DNA from: Ruminococcaceae bacterium D5
GTDB taxonomy: Bacteria; Bacillota; Clostridia; Oscillospirales; Ruminococcaceae
Reading direction: 5' to 3'
DNA: 64,000 nucleotides
Assembly: GCA_900113995.1 (NCBI GenBank)
Contig: FORK01000004.1
Coordinates: 1-64,000 of the forward strand
Shown: positions 43,871-54,330 of the stretch, in pieces
Layout of the letters: each line of letters starts with the position of its first letter
How positions within the stretch are numbered: the first letter of the stretch is position 1
Made by a program: the position numbers and the translations under genes
Notes under the pieces: model-generated
Database searches by the model: none
Seen by the model: the letters and a program-made list of their open reading frames with translations, nothing else
What the model was told of the DNA's origin: nothing

Positions 43871-44893
43871 ATGATGAAGCTGCAACACCGCGCCGCCCTG
43901 CTGCTGGCGGTTCTGATCGCCGCCGCGGGCTGCAAAAACTCCGCTGTTCCGTCCCAAAGCGAAACTCCGTCCTCTTCGGAGGCGCCGTCTTCTTCTGCGA
44001 GCGCCCCCGCCGCCCTGCCGCTTCCCGGCATCGACGCTGAATCCTTTCCCCGGATCGACGGCTCCACCGCCAATCATCCGCTGATCACCCGCATTTACTC
44101 GGAAATCTGCGGCATCAGCCGTGAGGAAGCCGAAACGCTGGTGGATCTCGACCTCGGGAGCACCGGTTCAATCTGGCAGAAGATGCTCTACGGCGGCGAA
44201 TCCTGCCTGCTGATCGTCTACGAGCCGCCCGAGGAAGTCAAGGAGGCCAGCGCGGCCGAGCTTGCCCAGTTGGAGATCGATCCAATCGGCCGGGACGGCC
44301 TCGTGTTCCTTGCCAACGCACAGAACCCCGTGGAAAGCCTGACCGTCGAGGAGCTGCGGAAGATCTACACCGCACAGCTCACCGACTGGAGCGAGGTCGG
44401 CGGCGAGCCCGGACCGATCCAGCCGTTCCAGCGCAATCCCGACAGCGGCAGCCAGACCCTTTTCATGAAGCTGCTGATGCGGGGCAAACAGCCGATGACG
44501 CCGCCAACCGAGCTGGTGCAGCAGACAATGGGCGGTCTGATTGACGGGGTTGCCGCCTTCGACGGCTCGGGCAGCGCACTGGGCTATTCGGTTTATTACT
44601 ATGCCAGCCTGATGTACGGGAATCCCAACCTCAAGCTTTTGGCGGTCGATGGAGTCGCCCCTTCGAACGAAAGCATCGGGAACCAATCCTATCCTCTGAC
44701 CAACGACTTTTATCTCGTGATCCGCGCGGACGAACCGGCGGACAGCCCGGTACGCGCCCTGCGCGACTGGCTGCTGACCGACGAGGGGAAGCGCCTTCTC
44801 GAGGAGGAAAACTATGTCTGGGCACGCGCCGGCATGCCGCAGCAGTCCGCAGGTGCGGGAAATCCGTTCGAAAGCTCCTCGCTTCCCGGCTGA
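43871..44893 (+). CDS. PstS-like substrate-binding lipoprotein
   Basis: 340 residues behind TAAGGAGGATTC. Seen: lipobox LIAAAGCKNS, Ser/Pro linker, FPRIDGSTANHPLITRI (the oxyanion-binding start of PstS-type domains), GRDGLVFLANAQNPVESLT, IYTAQLTDWSEVGG, and PFQRNPDSGSQTLFMKLLM with the second ligand loop. The fold is a type II binding protein of the PBP_like_2/PstS group. No PstCAB genes are near, and it shares a transcript with another lipoprotein, so it may be a sensor rather than a transporter part. Confidence 0.88.
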   Translation: MMKLQHRAALLLAVLIAAAGCKNSAVPSQSETPSSSEAPSSSASAPAALPLPGIDAESFPRIDGSTANHPLITRIYSEICGISREEAETLVDLDLGSTGSIWQKMLYGGESCLLIVYEPPEEVKEASAAELAQLEIDPIGRDGLVFLANAQNPVESLTVEELRKIYTAQLTDWSEVGGEPGPIQPFQRNPDSGSQTLFMKLLMRGKQPMTPPTELVQQTMGGLIDGVAAFDGSGSALGYSVYYYASLMYGNPNLKLLAVDGVAPSNESIGNQSYPLTNDFYLVIRADEPADSPVRALRDWLLTDEGKRLLEEENYVWARAGMPQQSAGAGNPFESSSLPG

Positions 44894-45001
44894 GCGGCGG
44901 CCTTCCGGCTCCGATTCAGGCCCCCGGTTCTGCCGGGGGCCTGCGCAAGCCCGGGAGGGCGCGGCGCAGGGAACCCGTTCGGGAGTTCCGCGCTCCCCGG
45001 A
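44858..45001 (+). repeat. Decayed copy of the PstS-like gene's 3' end
   Basis: The gene ends GNPFESSSLPG-stop (44858-44893). At 44970-45001 the sequence again encodes GNPFGSSALPG, without the stop, in a non-coding stretch. The hairpin CAGGCCCCCGG TTCTG CCGGGGGCCTG between the copies (44916-44942) is probably the terminator. Confidence 0.8.
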
Positions 45002-45238
45002 TTCTGCCGGAATGTCTTTCCATAGTTCCAATTCGGCTTCGCGTTCCCGATGAAATTCAATGAATATTCGATGATTGTGGTGCAACAGTTTAACAGGGCA
45101 TACAGAGCCGTGGTTGTACATCATTCGGTTGCGGCTCCGCCTTGAGATATACAAAAAGTATAGTATATATAAAACATTAAGAAAAATTTTACTTCTATAA
45201 TAAATACGAACGCAATTATAAGAAAGGGGTTATCCACC
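45002..45238. other. AT-rich promoter region of the small lipoprotein gene
   Basis: Composition drops sharply in GC after 45050. TTGAGATATACAAAAAGTAT and TATAGTATATATAAAACATT near 45143-45176 probably include the promoter. No gene. Confidence 0.45.
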
Positions 45239-45688
45239 ATGAAAAAAGTTGCTCTTGTTTTAGGATTGGCATTAGCAGCGTCGTTCGTCCTTGCAGGGTG
45301 CAGCGCTTCAGAGACAGGTGGCGCTGGTGATCCTGTTCCTGATGGGGTGACAGAGCCGGGTGTTACACCAAACGGAAATGAAATTGAAGCAAGTCAACCC
45401 GCCAATCAAGTGCAGGATACAGAAGAAAAACTTGAATGGGACAAAATGCCTATGGTAATGGTGGACGGTAAGCTATATTACGATACGGGAGAGGAAAGCA
45501 GCATTGACGGCCGTTGTGGAGTAATGGACGGGGAAATAACTTCAACCGTTGATAGTTCTGAGATACCGGCAAAAGATAATCAGTCCAATTTCGGGGCAGG
45601 ATTTGAATATCAATATGGAGCCAATGATACCATAGAGATTTTCATGAATGGGAAATGGATTGTTTTCGAGCATAGGGAAGGGGCATGA
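45239..45688 (+). CDS. Small lipoprotein of unknown function
   Basis: 149 residues behind AGAAAGGGGTTATCCACC. Seen: lipobox SFVLAGCSAS (MKKVALVLGLALAASFVLAG signal), a polar linker, then KMPMVMVDGKLYYDTGEESS, GRCGVMDGEITSTVDSSEIP and ANDTIEIFMNGKWIVFEHRE. I have seen this C-terminal pattern in small Firmicutes lipoproteins near antisigma or BlaR-type membrane proteins; function unknown. The gene is AT-rich relative to its neighbours, which suggests transfer. A fragment of a putative partner follows. Confidence 0.8.
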   Translation: MKKVALVLGLALAASFVLAGCSASETGGAGDPVPDGVTEPGVTPNGNEIEASQPANQVQDTEEKLEWDKMPMVMVDGKLYYDTGEESSIDGRCGVMDGEITSTVDSSEIPAKDNQSNFGAGFEYQYGANDTIEIFMNGKWIVFEHREGA

Positions 45689-45711
45689 AACCAAGCTCGG
45701 TTTCCCGATAA

Positions 45712-45915
45712 ATGACAGCTGCGGACGGCCTTTCCGAAGGAACGCTTGCATGGCCGGATTGGTATAACAGCTTGTTGGAAGAAGAACAGTCAGCTATAAG
45801 CGATATCCCGTCTGATCCAGCAGGAGAAGATGACATTGTGAAAACAGAGGACACAGAGGCTTCGGCAACAGAAGATGAATTGCGTGGCTGTCCTCCTGCG
45901 CCAGCGGATCGATAG
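45712..45915 (+). pseudogene. Fragment of a larger protein downstream of the lipoprotein gene
   Basis: An open frame of about 67 codons reading SEGTLAWPDWYNSLLEEEQS then AISDIPSDPAGEDDIVKTED. No ribosome-binding site, no start of its own. The acidic, Ser/Glu-rich text looks like the internal part of a membrane-anchored Firmicutes protein often next to such lipoproteins. Interpreted as a leftover piece; weakly supported. Confidence 0.4.
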
Positions 45916-46171
45916 CGGCAATGCCCAAAAGCACATCTCTTTTGGCCACAGCATACAAGATGCAAAAGGGGCATCTCAATTTTGGGATAGCCTTTTATTA
46001 TGTTCTCTTTTGGATAAATATACATTCGGTCAAGCCAAGCCTGATCCGGGAACACAAAAGGGAACCCGAAGTTTTATAAAAGCCGGCGGCACAAATGCAT
46101 ACGTGTGGGAATCATGATCTTTTCGGCCGCAGGACGGATAGGTGTCCAACACCGTTGCAGGTCAGCGAAAG

Positions 46172-46211
46172 GCGCGCCGCGGGATGCCTCTGTCTGCATC
46201 CCGCGGCGCGC
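46172..46211. terminator. Terminator after clpE
   Basis: GCGCGCCGCGGGATGC CTCTGTCT GCATCCCGCGGCGCGC: a perfect 16-bp stem, with TTTTT on the plus-strand side and only CTTTCG on the leftward side. It probably serves both directions, mainly clpE. Confidence 0.8.
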
Positions 46212-46222
46212 TTTTTCGGTTT

Positions 46223-48529
<2,307 letters not shown>

Positions 48530-48569
48530 TGAAACCACCTCGGTTTTGCATTCAATTTTTTTATTGTAA

Positions 48570-48592
48570 CACAGGGATATGAACCCCCTGTG
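48570..48592. promoter_or_regulatory. Inverted repeat in the clpE promoter region
   Basis: CACAGGG ATATGAACC CCCTGTG: a perfect 7-bp inverted repeat with a 9-base spacer, just upstream of a -10-like TACAAT on the minus strand. It does not resemble the CtsR site (GGTCAAA direct repeats). Function unknown. Confidence 0.4.
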
Positions 48593-48681
48593 AATCTTTT
48601 TCGCAACCTGAAGCTTCCTACGACTTAGGATACGGCGAAGCGGATTTCTTATCCGCTCCAAATAAAGCGGACAATGTGCGC

Positions 48682-49398
48682 CTATAAAATTCCGCGCGCC
48701 CAGGGCCCTGCCAAATAGAACCAGCGGAACAGGAATGTTTTTTCAATTTCGGAATTAGAAATAATCCCCATTCCGTCGCCGGTGGCCGAGACGATAAACC
48801 AGAGCAGCGATGCGAACACAAAAACATAGAGCAGGCCCTGCGCCGCGCCGAGAACGCCGCCCAGAATTTCATTGAGCGAACCGATCACCGGCAGGAAGTT
48901 AACCGATTTAAGCAGCCCGGCTATGGTATTGACCAGCAGCATCAGCACCGTAAAAAGCACAAAAAAGACCAGCACCCGCACCAGCGCGGTCGCCATCGGC
49001 CCGATGACCGTATCGGTGATGGCAGCGCTGAGGGTGGCGGCGTCGGAGGATTGAATCTGTGCATACCACGCCTCAGCCGATGATCCGAGCGCCGCTTCAA
49101 GCGACTGGGAAAGCCATCCGGGCAGCTCGTCGAGAATCCCCTCAAGGCCGTAGAGGAATGCCTCCGCCCCGTTCTGGGAAAATTCCCCGACATTCTTTGC
49201 CACAAGGTCGAGGGTGGAAGAACGCAGATAGTTGTCAAAAATCATCCTCGCGATCGGTTCGCTGTAAACCAGCGAAAAAAGCAGCGCGCCGATCGACCCG
49301 ACCAGCCGGGTGACCGTGTGCAGGAAGCCCTTCCGATAAGAGGCGGCCGCAAAGGTTAAAACGATTGCCACCGTCAGAATATCCCAAATGATCCACAT
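48682..49398 (-). CDS. CvpA-family membrane protein
   Basis: 238 residues from ATG at 49398 behind AAAGGAGAAGCGAC. Four to five membrane segments; seen: WDILTVAIVLTFAAASYRKG, LVGSIGALLFSLVYSEPIA, VLVFFVLFTVLMLLVNTIAG and VLGAAQGLLYVFVFASLLWF. CvpA homologues are linked to colicin V production and to envelope homeostasis; biochemical role unknown. The soluble loop after helix two is longer than in short CvpA proteins. Confidence 0.85.
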   Translation of the reverse strand: MWIIWDILTVAIVLTFAAASYRKGFLHTVTRLVGSIGALLFSLVYSEPIARMIFDNYLRSSTLDLVAKNVGEFSQNGAEAFLYGLEGILDELPGWLSQSLEAALGSSAEAWYAQIQSSDAATLSAAITDTVIGPMATALVRVLVFFVLFTVLMLLVNTIAGLLKSVNFLPVIGSLNEILGGVLGAAQGLLYVFVFASLLWFIVSATGDGMGIISNSEIEKTFLFRWFYLAGPWARGIL

Positions 49399-49719
49399 TG
49401 TCGCTTCTCCTTTGTGTGCCGTACGATACCGGTCTATCCTGTCAGACGTTTCTCTTTTTCGCGCCCGCGCTGACCGCCGTAAGCGGCCGGAATTGCTTTC
49501 CTTTTCCAAGCCCGGAAGTGCGGCAGGTAAATTGCAACATGCGCGTTGTTTACAGGGGATACAGACAAGCTGCCTGATTCAGACGCCGCAGCCCCCCAGA
49601 TGCCTGCCGGGTCTCTATTTCCGGAACGAGGCTTCAGGGGAACTTCGTCCGCGGCCGGAAAGCCATCAAGAGGCATCGATGCTCCCGGAAAGCTGCCGAA
49701 AAGCTTTTCGGCAGCCCAT
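49399..49719. other. Gene-free gap with a hairpin
   Basis: About 320 bases with no supported gene. GCTGCCGAAAAG CTTTTCGGCAGC (49692-49715) is a perfect palindrome just after the DUF5711-like gene, probably a hairpin terminator with a weak U tract. Confidence 0.5.
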
Positions 49720-50883
49720 TCATCGGATCTGCGCCCGGCACAGCTCACTCATTGTCGCGTAATAGAGCTGATTGCCCACCACAGTGCAGAGCACCGCGTC
49801 GGGGGTTTCGGTGCTGCCCGCCCGCTTGAGCGAAGCATCATAGCGCAGCGCCCGCTCGCCGGTGAAGGCGAGGGCCTCATCCCCATAAAAATGGAGGCTC
49901 AGAATTCCGCGGTCGCAGCTTCCCGCCGCCCGTTCCCGCACTTCGGCGTCCAGCCGCACAAGGTCAAGGCTGTGGGACGAGGCATAGTCCCCGACGGCAA
50001 GCAGCACGCCGCGCTCCTCATCGAGGGCAAAGGCCGTCAGCGGCTTCTCCTCATAAGAATAGGTGCCGCGGCGGCTCCCATTTGCTGCGATGCTGTGTAC
50101 CGCGCGGTCGGTCACCACCGTCGTCATATCGTTTTCCCGCAGCGCCATTGAAAGCAGCAGCTCTCCTTCAAGGAGGACCTCACAGCGGGCCTGCGCCGTC
50201 CCCTCGGAAATCTCAAACACCGAGAAGAAGGAGGAGAGCACCCCGCCGGAAAATTCCACCCCGCCGACCGCAAGGCCGGTCGCCTCATCATTTAAAGCGA
50301 GGGAGTGGATGATCCGCCCCGAGGACATCCAGACAAAGCATTCCTCAAAGGAGGAATCATAGACGGTCACCTGCGCCTGATCTCCCACCGCTGTGGTCGA
50401 GACAGCAACCGCCCCATTCGGCGCCAGCGCGGCCGTATAGATGGGCCGGTCAAACCTCTGGTAGAAGAGCACCGTCTCGCCGGAGCGCAGCCACAGCTCA
50501 TAGCCGCCGCGCAGGTAGGTCAGAAGATAGCGTCCGGCGCTGACGGCAATGGCGTTTTTGCCTTCCATCCGCTCCTCAATCACGCGGTTTCCGGCGGTAT
50601 TGCAGACGGTCAGTGTGCTTTCGGTAATCAGGGCGCTGCGCTTTCCCACCGCGGTCAGCTGCAGGGGCTGCGACTCGATCGGAATCGGATAGCCCGTATT
50701 ATCCACAATGGTGGCGGTAAAATCCGACAGAAGAACCCCGATGCCCTGCGATGCAATTTCAAAGCGCATCGCATAAAGAACCACTCCGGCCGCGGTCAGC
50801 AGAGTAACCGCCAGCAGGCGCTTGATCGTTTTACGCCGGGCATATTTCTTTCGTTCTTTTTCAAAATCAGTTGTCCGGGCGAT
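49720..50883 (-). CDS. DUF5711-like membrane-anchored beta-propeller protein
   Basis: The body from 50784 (354 residues) is a repeat-rich beta protein with ALAPNGAVAVSTTAVGDQAQ, VFEISEGTAQARCEVLLEG and LVRLDAEVRERAAGSC; the pattern matches the DUF5711 family of Firmicutes. In the same frame upstream lies an obvious anchor, RTTDFEKERKKYARRKTIKR then LLAVTLLTAAGVVLYAM, which the GTG at 50784 would cut through. The only site with a good ribosome-binding sequence (GAAGGGAGG, nine bases) before that anchor is an ATC at 50883; no ATG, GTG or TTG exists between the truA stop and the anchor. So the start is non-standard or there is an error. Function unknown. Confidence 0.7.
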   Translation of the reverse strand: MARTTDFEKERKKYARRKTIKRLLAVTLLTAAGVVLYAMRFEIASQGIGVLLSDFTATIVDNTGYPIPIESQPLQLTAVGKRSALITESTLTVCNTAGNRVIEERMEGKNAIAVSAGRYLLTYLRGGYELWLRSGETVLFYQRFDRPIYTAALAPNGAVAVSTTAVGDQAQVTVYDSSFEECFVWMSSGRIIHSLALNDEATGLAVGGVEFSGGVLSSFFSVFEISEGTAQARCEVLLEGELLLSMALRENDMTTVVTDRAVHSIAANGSRRGTYSYEEKPLTAFALDEERGVLLAVGDYASSHSLDLVRLDAEVRERAAGSCDRGILSLHFYGDEALAFTGERALRYDASLKRAGSTETPDAVLCTVVGNQLYYATMSELCRAQIR

Positions 50884-50937
50884 GGCGGTCCGCCTCCCTT
50901 CGTCGAAAATCGCCCCCTCCGGCCCCGCGGGCCGGCG

Positions 50938-51681
50938 TCAGAGCTTTGGATAAAAGACCTTTTCAAGAATCAGCCCGCAGGCCGGGGCGGTCATCCCCGC
51001 CCGGGAACGGTCGCGGCTCTCAATAATTTCGGGAATGCTTCCCGCCGGCACGCTCCCGCGAGCCATATCAAGAAGGGTGCCCGCCATGATCCGCACCATG
51101 TTGTAGAGGAAGCCGTCCCCCGCGGCCGTCAGCTCCACCAGAGTGCCGGTGCGGGTGACGCCGCACTCAAAGACGGTGCGGACCGGGTCTTCAACGCTGC
51201 TGCCCGCATTGCGGAAAGCGGAAAAATCATGGGTCCCCAGAAAATCCTTTGCCTGGCGGTCGAGCAGCTCCGCGTCGAGGGGCTGCGGCCAGTAAAGGGC
51301 CAGCCCTTCCCAGAAGGGGTCGCGCACAGGGGCGTTGAGAATCCGGTAGCGGTACCGCTTGCCCGCGCAGGAATAGCGGGCGTGAAACTCCTGCGGGACC
51401 TCCCGGCAGCCGGTTGCGGCGATCTCGGGCGGAAGACGGGCGTTGAGCGCCCGCATCAGCCTCTCGCAGGGAATCGGATGCTCCAGCCGGAAGGAGACAC
51501 AGTATTCGAGGGCGCTCACCCCCGCGTCGGTCCGGGAGCAGCCTTTCACGTCGGGGCGGGTGCGGAAAAGCGACTCGAGCGCATCCTGAAAGGCCTGCAT
51601 CACGGTGGGGGCGTTCTTCTGCACCTGCCAGCCATGAAAGGCCCGCCCGTCAAAACGCAGGGTCACGAGCAGGTTCCGCAA
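50938..51681 (-). CDS. truA: tRNA pseudouridine(38-40) synthase
   Basis: 247 residues. Seen: LRFDGRAFHGWQVQKNAPTV, the catalytic GCSRTDAGVSALE (Asp in SRTDAGV), YSCAGKRYRYRI and DGFLYNMVRIMAGTLLDMAR. Modifies U38-U40 of the anticodon arm. It lies directly after the Ecf genes, the usual Firmicutes order. Confidence 0.96.
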   Translation of the reverse strand: MRNLLVTLRFDGRAFHGWQVQKNAPTVMQAFQDALESLFRTRPDVKGCSRTDAGVSALEYCVSFRLEHPIPCERLMRALNARLPPEIAATGCREVPQEFHARYSCAGKRYRYRILNAPVRDPFWEGLALYWPQPLDAELLDRQAKDFLGTHDFSAFRNAGSSVEDPVRTVFECGVTRTGTLVELTAAGDGFLYNMVRIMAGTLLDMARGSVPAGSIPEIIESRDRSRAGMTAPACGLILEKVFYPKL

Positions 51682-51715
51682 GGAAAAGCCTCCTTTCTGT
51701 TTCGTGCGGGAGGGT

Positions 51716-52528
51716 TCAATACATCGACGGGAAAATCCGGTTGAAGAGCAGCACCAGTACCAGAAGCACCGCCAGCATCCCCAGCGCCATGAAATCGCGC
51801 GGAGCGTAACAGAGCTGTTTCATGCGGGTCCGTCCCTCATCGCCGTGGTAGCAGCGGCACTCCATTGCCAGCGCCAGCTCGTCGGCGCGGCGGAAGGAGG
51901 AAACAAAGAGCGGTATCAGAATCGGAATCAGCGCCTTGGCCCGTCGCATAATCCCCCCCGATTCCATATCCGCGCCGCGCGCCTTCTGGGCCGACATGAT
52001 CTTGTCGGTTTCCTCGATCAGCGTCGGGATGAAGCGCAGGGCGATGGTCATCATCATGGCAAGCTCGTGCACCGGCATTTTCAGCCTTTTCAGCGGCACC
52101 AAAAGCTGTTCAATCGCATCGGTCAGGGCGATCGGCGAGGTGGTATAGGTCAAAAGCGAACTGCCGGCGATGAGGCAGATGATGCGGGTGACCATCAGAA
52201 CCGCCAGAACGACTCCCTCGAGGGTGATTTTCAAAAAGCCGAGCCGGAAAATCTCCCGTCCCTCGACAAACAGCATATTGAGGACGGCGGTAAAAACAAT
52301 GATCGGGATCACCGGCTTCATGCTTTTTCGGATCAACGAAAGAGGAATGCCGGAAATCAGGTATCCCGCCGCCGCAAAGACGGCCGAAAGCAGCAGCCCC
52401 TGAAAATTGTCGGCCACAAAGAGAGCCACGATATAGAGCATCGTCAGGATGATCTTCATCCGGGGGTCGAGGCGGTGCACTGCCGACTGTCCGGGAAAAT
52501 ACTGACCGATGGTAATATCCTTAAGCAT
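51716..52528 (-). CDS. ecfT: EcfT: transmembrane subunit of the energy-coupling-factor transporter
   Basis: 270 residues, about six membrane segments. Seen: SAVHRLDPRMKIILTMLYI at the start, then the two cytoplasmic coupling helices ending in the Ala-Arg-Gly-type motifs (SAQKARGADMESGG and ADELALAMECRCYHG). Couples two ATPases to interchangeable vitamin or metal S components, none of which is in the window. The start overlaps the ecfA2 stop by 8 bases. Confidence 0.95.
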   Translation of the reverse strand: MLKDITIGQYFPGQSAVHRLDPRMKIILTMLYIVALFVADNFQGLLLSAVFAAAGYLISGIPLSLIRKSMKPVIPIIVFTAVLNMLFVEGREIFRLGFLKITLEGVVLAVLMVTRIICLIAGSSLLTYTTSPIALTDAIEQLLVPLKRLKMPVHELAMMMTIALRFIPTLIEETDKIMSAQKARGADMESGGIMRRAKALIPILIPLFVSSFRRADELALAMECRCYHGDEGRTRMKQLCYAPRDFMALGMLAVLLVLVLLFNRIFPSMY

Positions 52529-53390
52529 CCTGCGCGCCCCCCTTCCCGAGCACCCGCAGCAGCTCGCGCCGCGCGGCCTCGACGGTGTAGACGTGGGGAC
52601 TCAGCTCGAAGCCTCTGGCCCTGAGCTGGGCAAAAATCTTGGTGATCTGCGGTACCGCCAGCCCCATCTCCACCAGCTCGCCGGTGTGGGAAAACACCTC
52701 GTCAACGGTGCCGAACGCGATCTTTCTGGCGTCGTTGATGACCAGCACATGCTTCGCGTATTTGGCCACGTCCTCCATGCTGTGCGAAACGAGCAGGATG
52801 GTGCTGCCGGTCTTGCTGTGATACTGGGCAATCTCGTGGAAAATCTGGTCCCGGCCCTTGGGGTCGAGGCCGGCGGTCGGTTCGTCAAGGATCAGCACGC
52901 GCGGACGCATCGCCAATACGCCGGCGATGGCGACGCGCCGCTTCTGCCCGCCCGAAAGCTCAAACGGGGATTTCTGCATCGTGTCGGGGGAAAGCCCGAC
53001 GAAACCCGCGGCTTCGCGGACACGGTCCCGGATTTCCCCGGGCGAAAGCCCCATGTTGGAGGGACCGAATGCGATATCCCGCTCGACCGTCTCCTCAAAC
53101 AGCTGATATTCGGGGTACTGAAACACCAGCCCCACCTGAAAACGCACCTCGCGGATTTTCTTCGGCTCCTCCCAGATGTCCTTGCCGTAGAGCAGCACCT
53201 GCCCCGATGTCGGGCGCAGCAGGCCGTTGAGATGCTGGATGAAGGTGGACTTGCCCGAACCGGTATGTCCGATGACACCGACGAAGTCCCCCTCCTCGAT
53301 GGAGACCGAAACGCCGTCCACCGCAGCCTTTTCAAACGGGGTGCCCTGGGAATAGAGATAGGTCAGATCCTTCGTTTCGATGGCGGTCAT
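52521..53390 (-). CDS. ecfA2: EcfA2: ATPase of the energy-coupling-factor transporter
   Basis: 289 residues. Seen: Walker A GHTGSGKSTFIQHLNGLL, Q-loop VGLVFQYPEYQLFEETVERD, signature ELSGGQKRRVAIAGVLAMRP, Walker B VLILDEPTAGLDPKGRD and the H-loop VSHSMEDVAKYAKH. FQYPEYQLFE is the usual EcfA2 form. Overlaps ecfA1 and ecfT by a few bases. Confidence 0.96.
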   Translation of the reverse strand: MTAIETKDLTYLYSQGTPFEKAAVDGVSVSIEEGDFVGVIGHTGSGKSTFIQHLNGLLRPTSGQVLLYGKDIWEEPKKIREVRFQVGLVFQYPEYQLFEETVERDIAFGPSNMGLSPGEIRDRVREAAGFVGLSPDTMQKSPFELSGGQKRRVAIAGVLAMRPRVLILDEPTAGLDPKGRDQIFHEIAQYHSKTGSTILLVSHSMEDVAKYAKHVLVINDARKIAFGTVDEVFSHTGELVEMGLAVPQITKIFAQLRARGFELSPHVYTVEAARRELLRVLGKGGAQDA

Positions 53391-54247
53391 GCCCAGCCGC
53401 CTCCCTTCCCGCTCGAAGCCAGCAGAGAGGAAAGCGCCTCAACGCATTCCTCGTCGGTGATGATGTCGTCGGGCAGATTGATCCCGCTGCGGCGCAGCTC
53501 ATGGATGATTTCGGTCGCCTGCGGCACATCAAGTCCGACCTGCTTCAAAAGCGACACATGCGAAAAGACCTCCTTAGGCGGCGCATCGAGCAGAATCTTG
53601 CCGTCGTCCATGACGACGACCCGGCGGCAGGCCGCCGCCTCGTCCATAAAATGGGTGATCAGCAGCACCGTCACGCCGAATTCCCGGTTGAGCTTGATGA
53701 CCGTTTCGAGCACCTCGGCCCGGCCGCGCGGGTCGAGCATGGCGGTCGGCTCGTCGAGGATGATGAGCTTGGGCATCATCGCGATAATTCCCGCGATGGC
53801 GACCCGCTGCTTCTGCCCGCCCGAAAGCTGATGCGGCGCATGCAGCCGGTATTCGTACATCCCCACGTCGGTGAGCGCCTCATCGACCCGAATCCGGATC
53901 TCATCCGGCGGCACCCCGATGTTTTCGAGGCCGAAGGCCACGTCCTCCTCGACGATGGTGGCGACAATCTGGTTGTCCGGGTTCTGAAAGACCATCCCCG
54001 CCCGGCTGCGCAGCTCGAGAAGCCTGTCCTCATCGGCGGTGTTGATGCCGTCAACATAACAGACCCCGCCCTGCGGCAGCAGGATGGCGTTAAAATGCTT
54101 GGCAAGGGTCGATTTGCCCGATCCGTTGTGGCCGAGCACCGCTACCAGGTCGCCCTTGCCGACGGTCAGGCTCACATGGTCGAGTGCAAGCCGGGCATCC
54201 CCGGGGTAGCTGAATACCAGATCCTTTGCGCTGATAATCGCATCCAT
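53387..54247 (-). CDS. ecfA1: EcfA1: ATPase of the energy-coupling-factor transporter
   Basis: 286 residues from ATG at 54247, nine bases past AAAGGA; an earlier in-frame ATG at 54256 is too close to that site. Seen: Walker A GHNGSGKSTLAKHFNAIL, Q-loop GMVFQNPDNQIVATIVEEDV, signature QLSGGQKQRVAIAGIIAMMP, Walker B LIILDEPTAMLDPRGRAE and H-loop LLITHFMDEAAACRRVVV. FQNPDNQ marks EcfA1. Forms the heterodimeric ATPase with EcfA2. Confidence 0.96.
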   Translation of the reverse strand: MDAIISAKDLVFSYPGDARLALDHVSLTVGKGDLVAVLGHNGSGKSTLAKHFNAILLPQGGVCYVDGINTADEDRLLELRSRAGMVFQNPDNQIVATIVEEDVAFGLENIGVPPDEIRIRVDEALTDVGMYEYRLHAPHQLSGGQKQRVAIAGIIAMMPKLIILDEPTAMLDPRGRAEVLETVIKLNREFGVTVLLITHFMDEAAACRRVVVMDDGKILLDAPPKEVFSHVSLLKQVGLDVPQATEIIHELRRSGINLPDDIITDEECVEALSSLLASSGKGGGWA

Positions 54248-54330
54248 TTTCAACATTCCTTTGTATTGTGGTACACCCCGCCGTCGGCAGGCCTCCGGCG
54301 GTGGCATCCTGAGAACGCGCTGTGCGCGGA

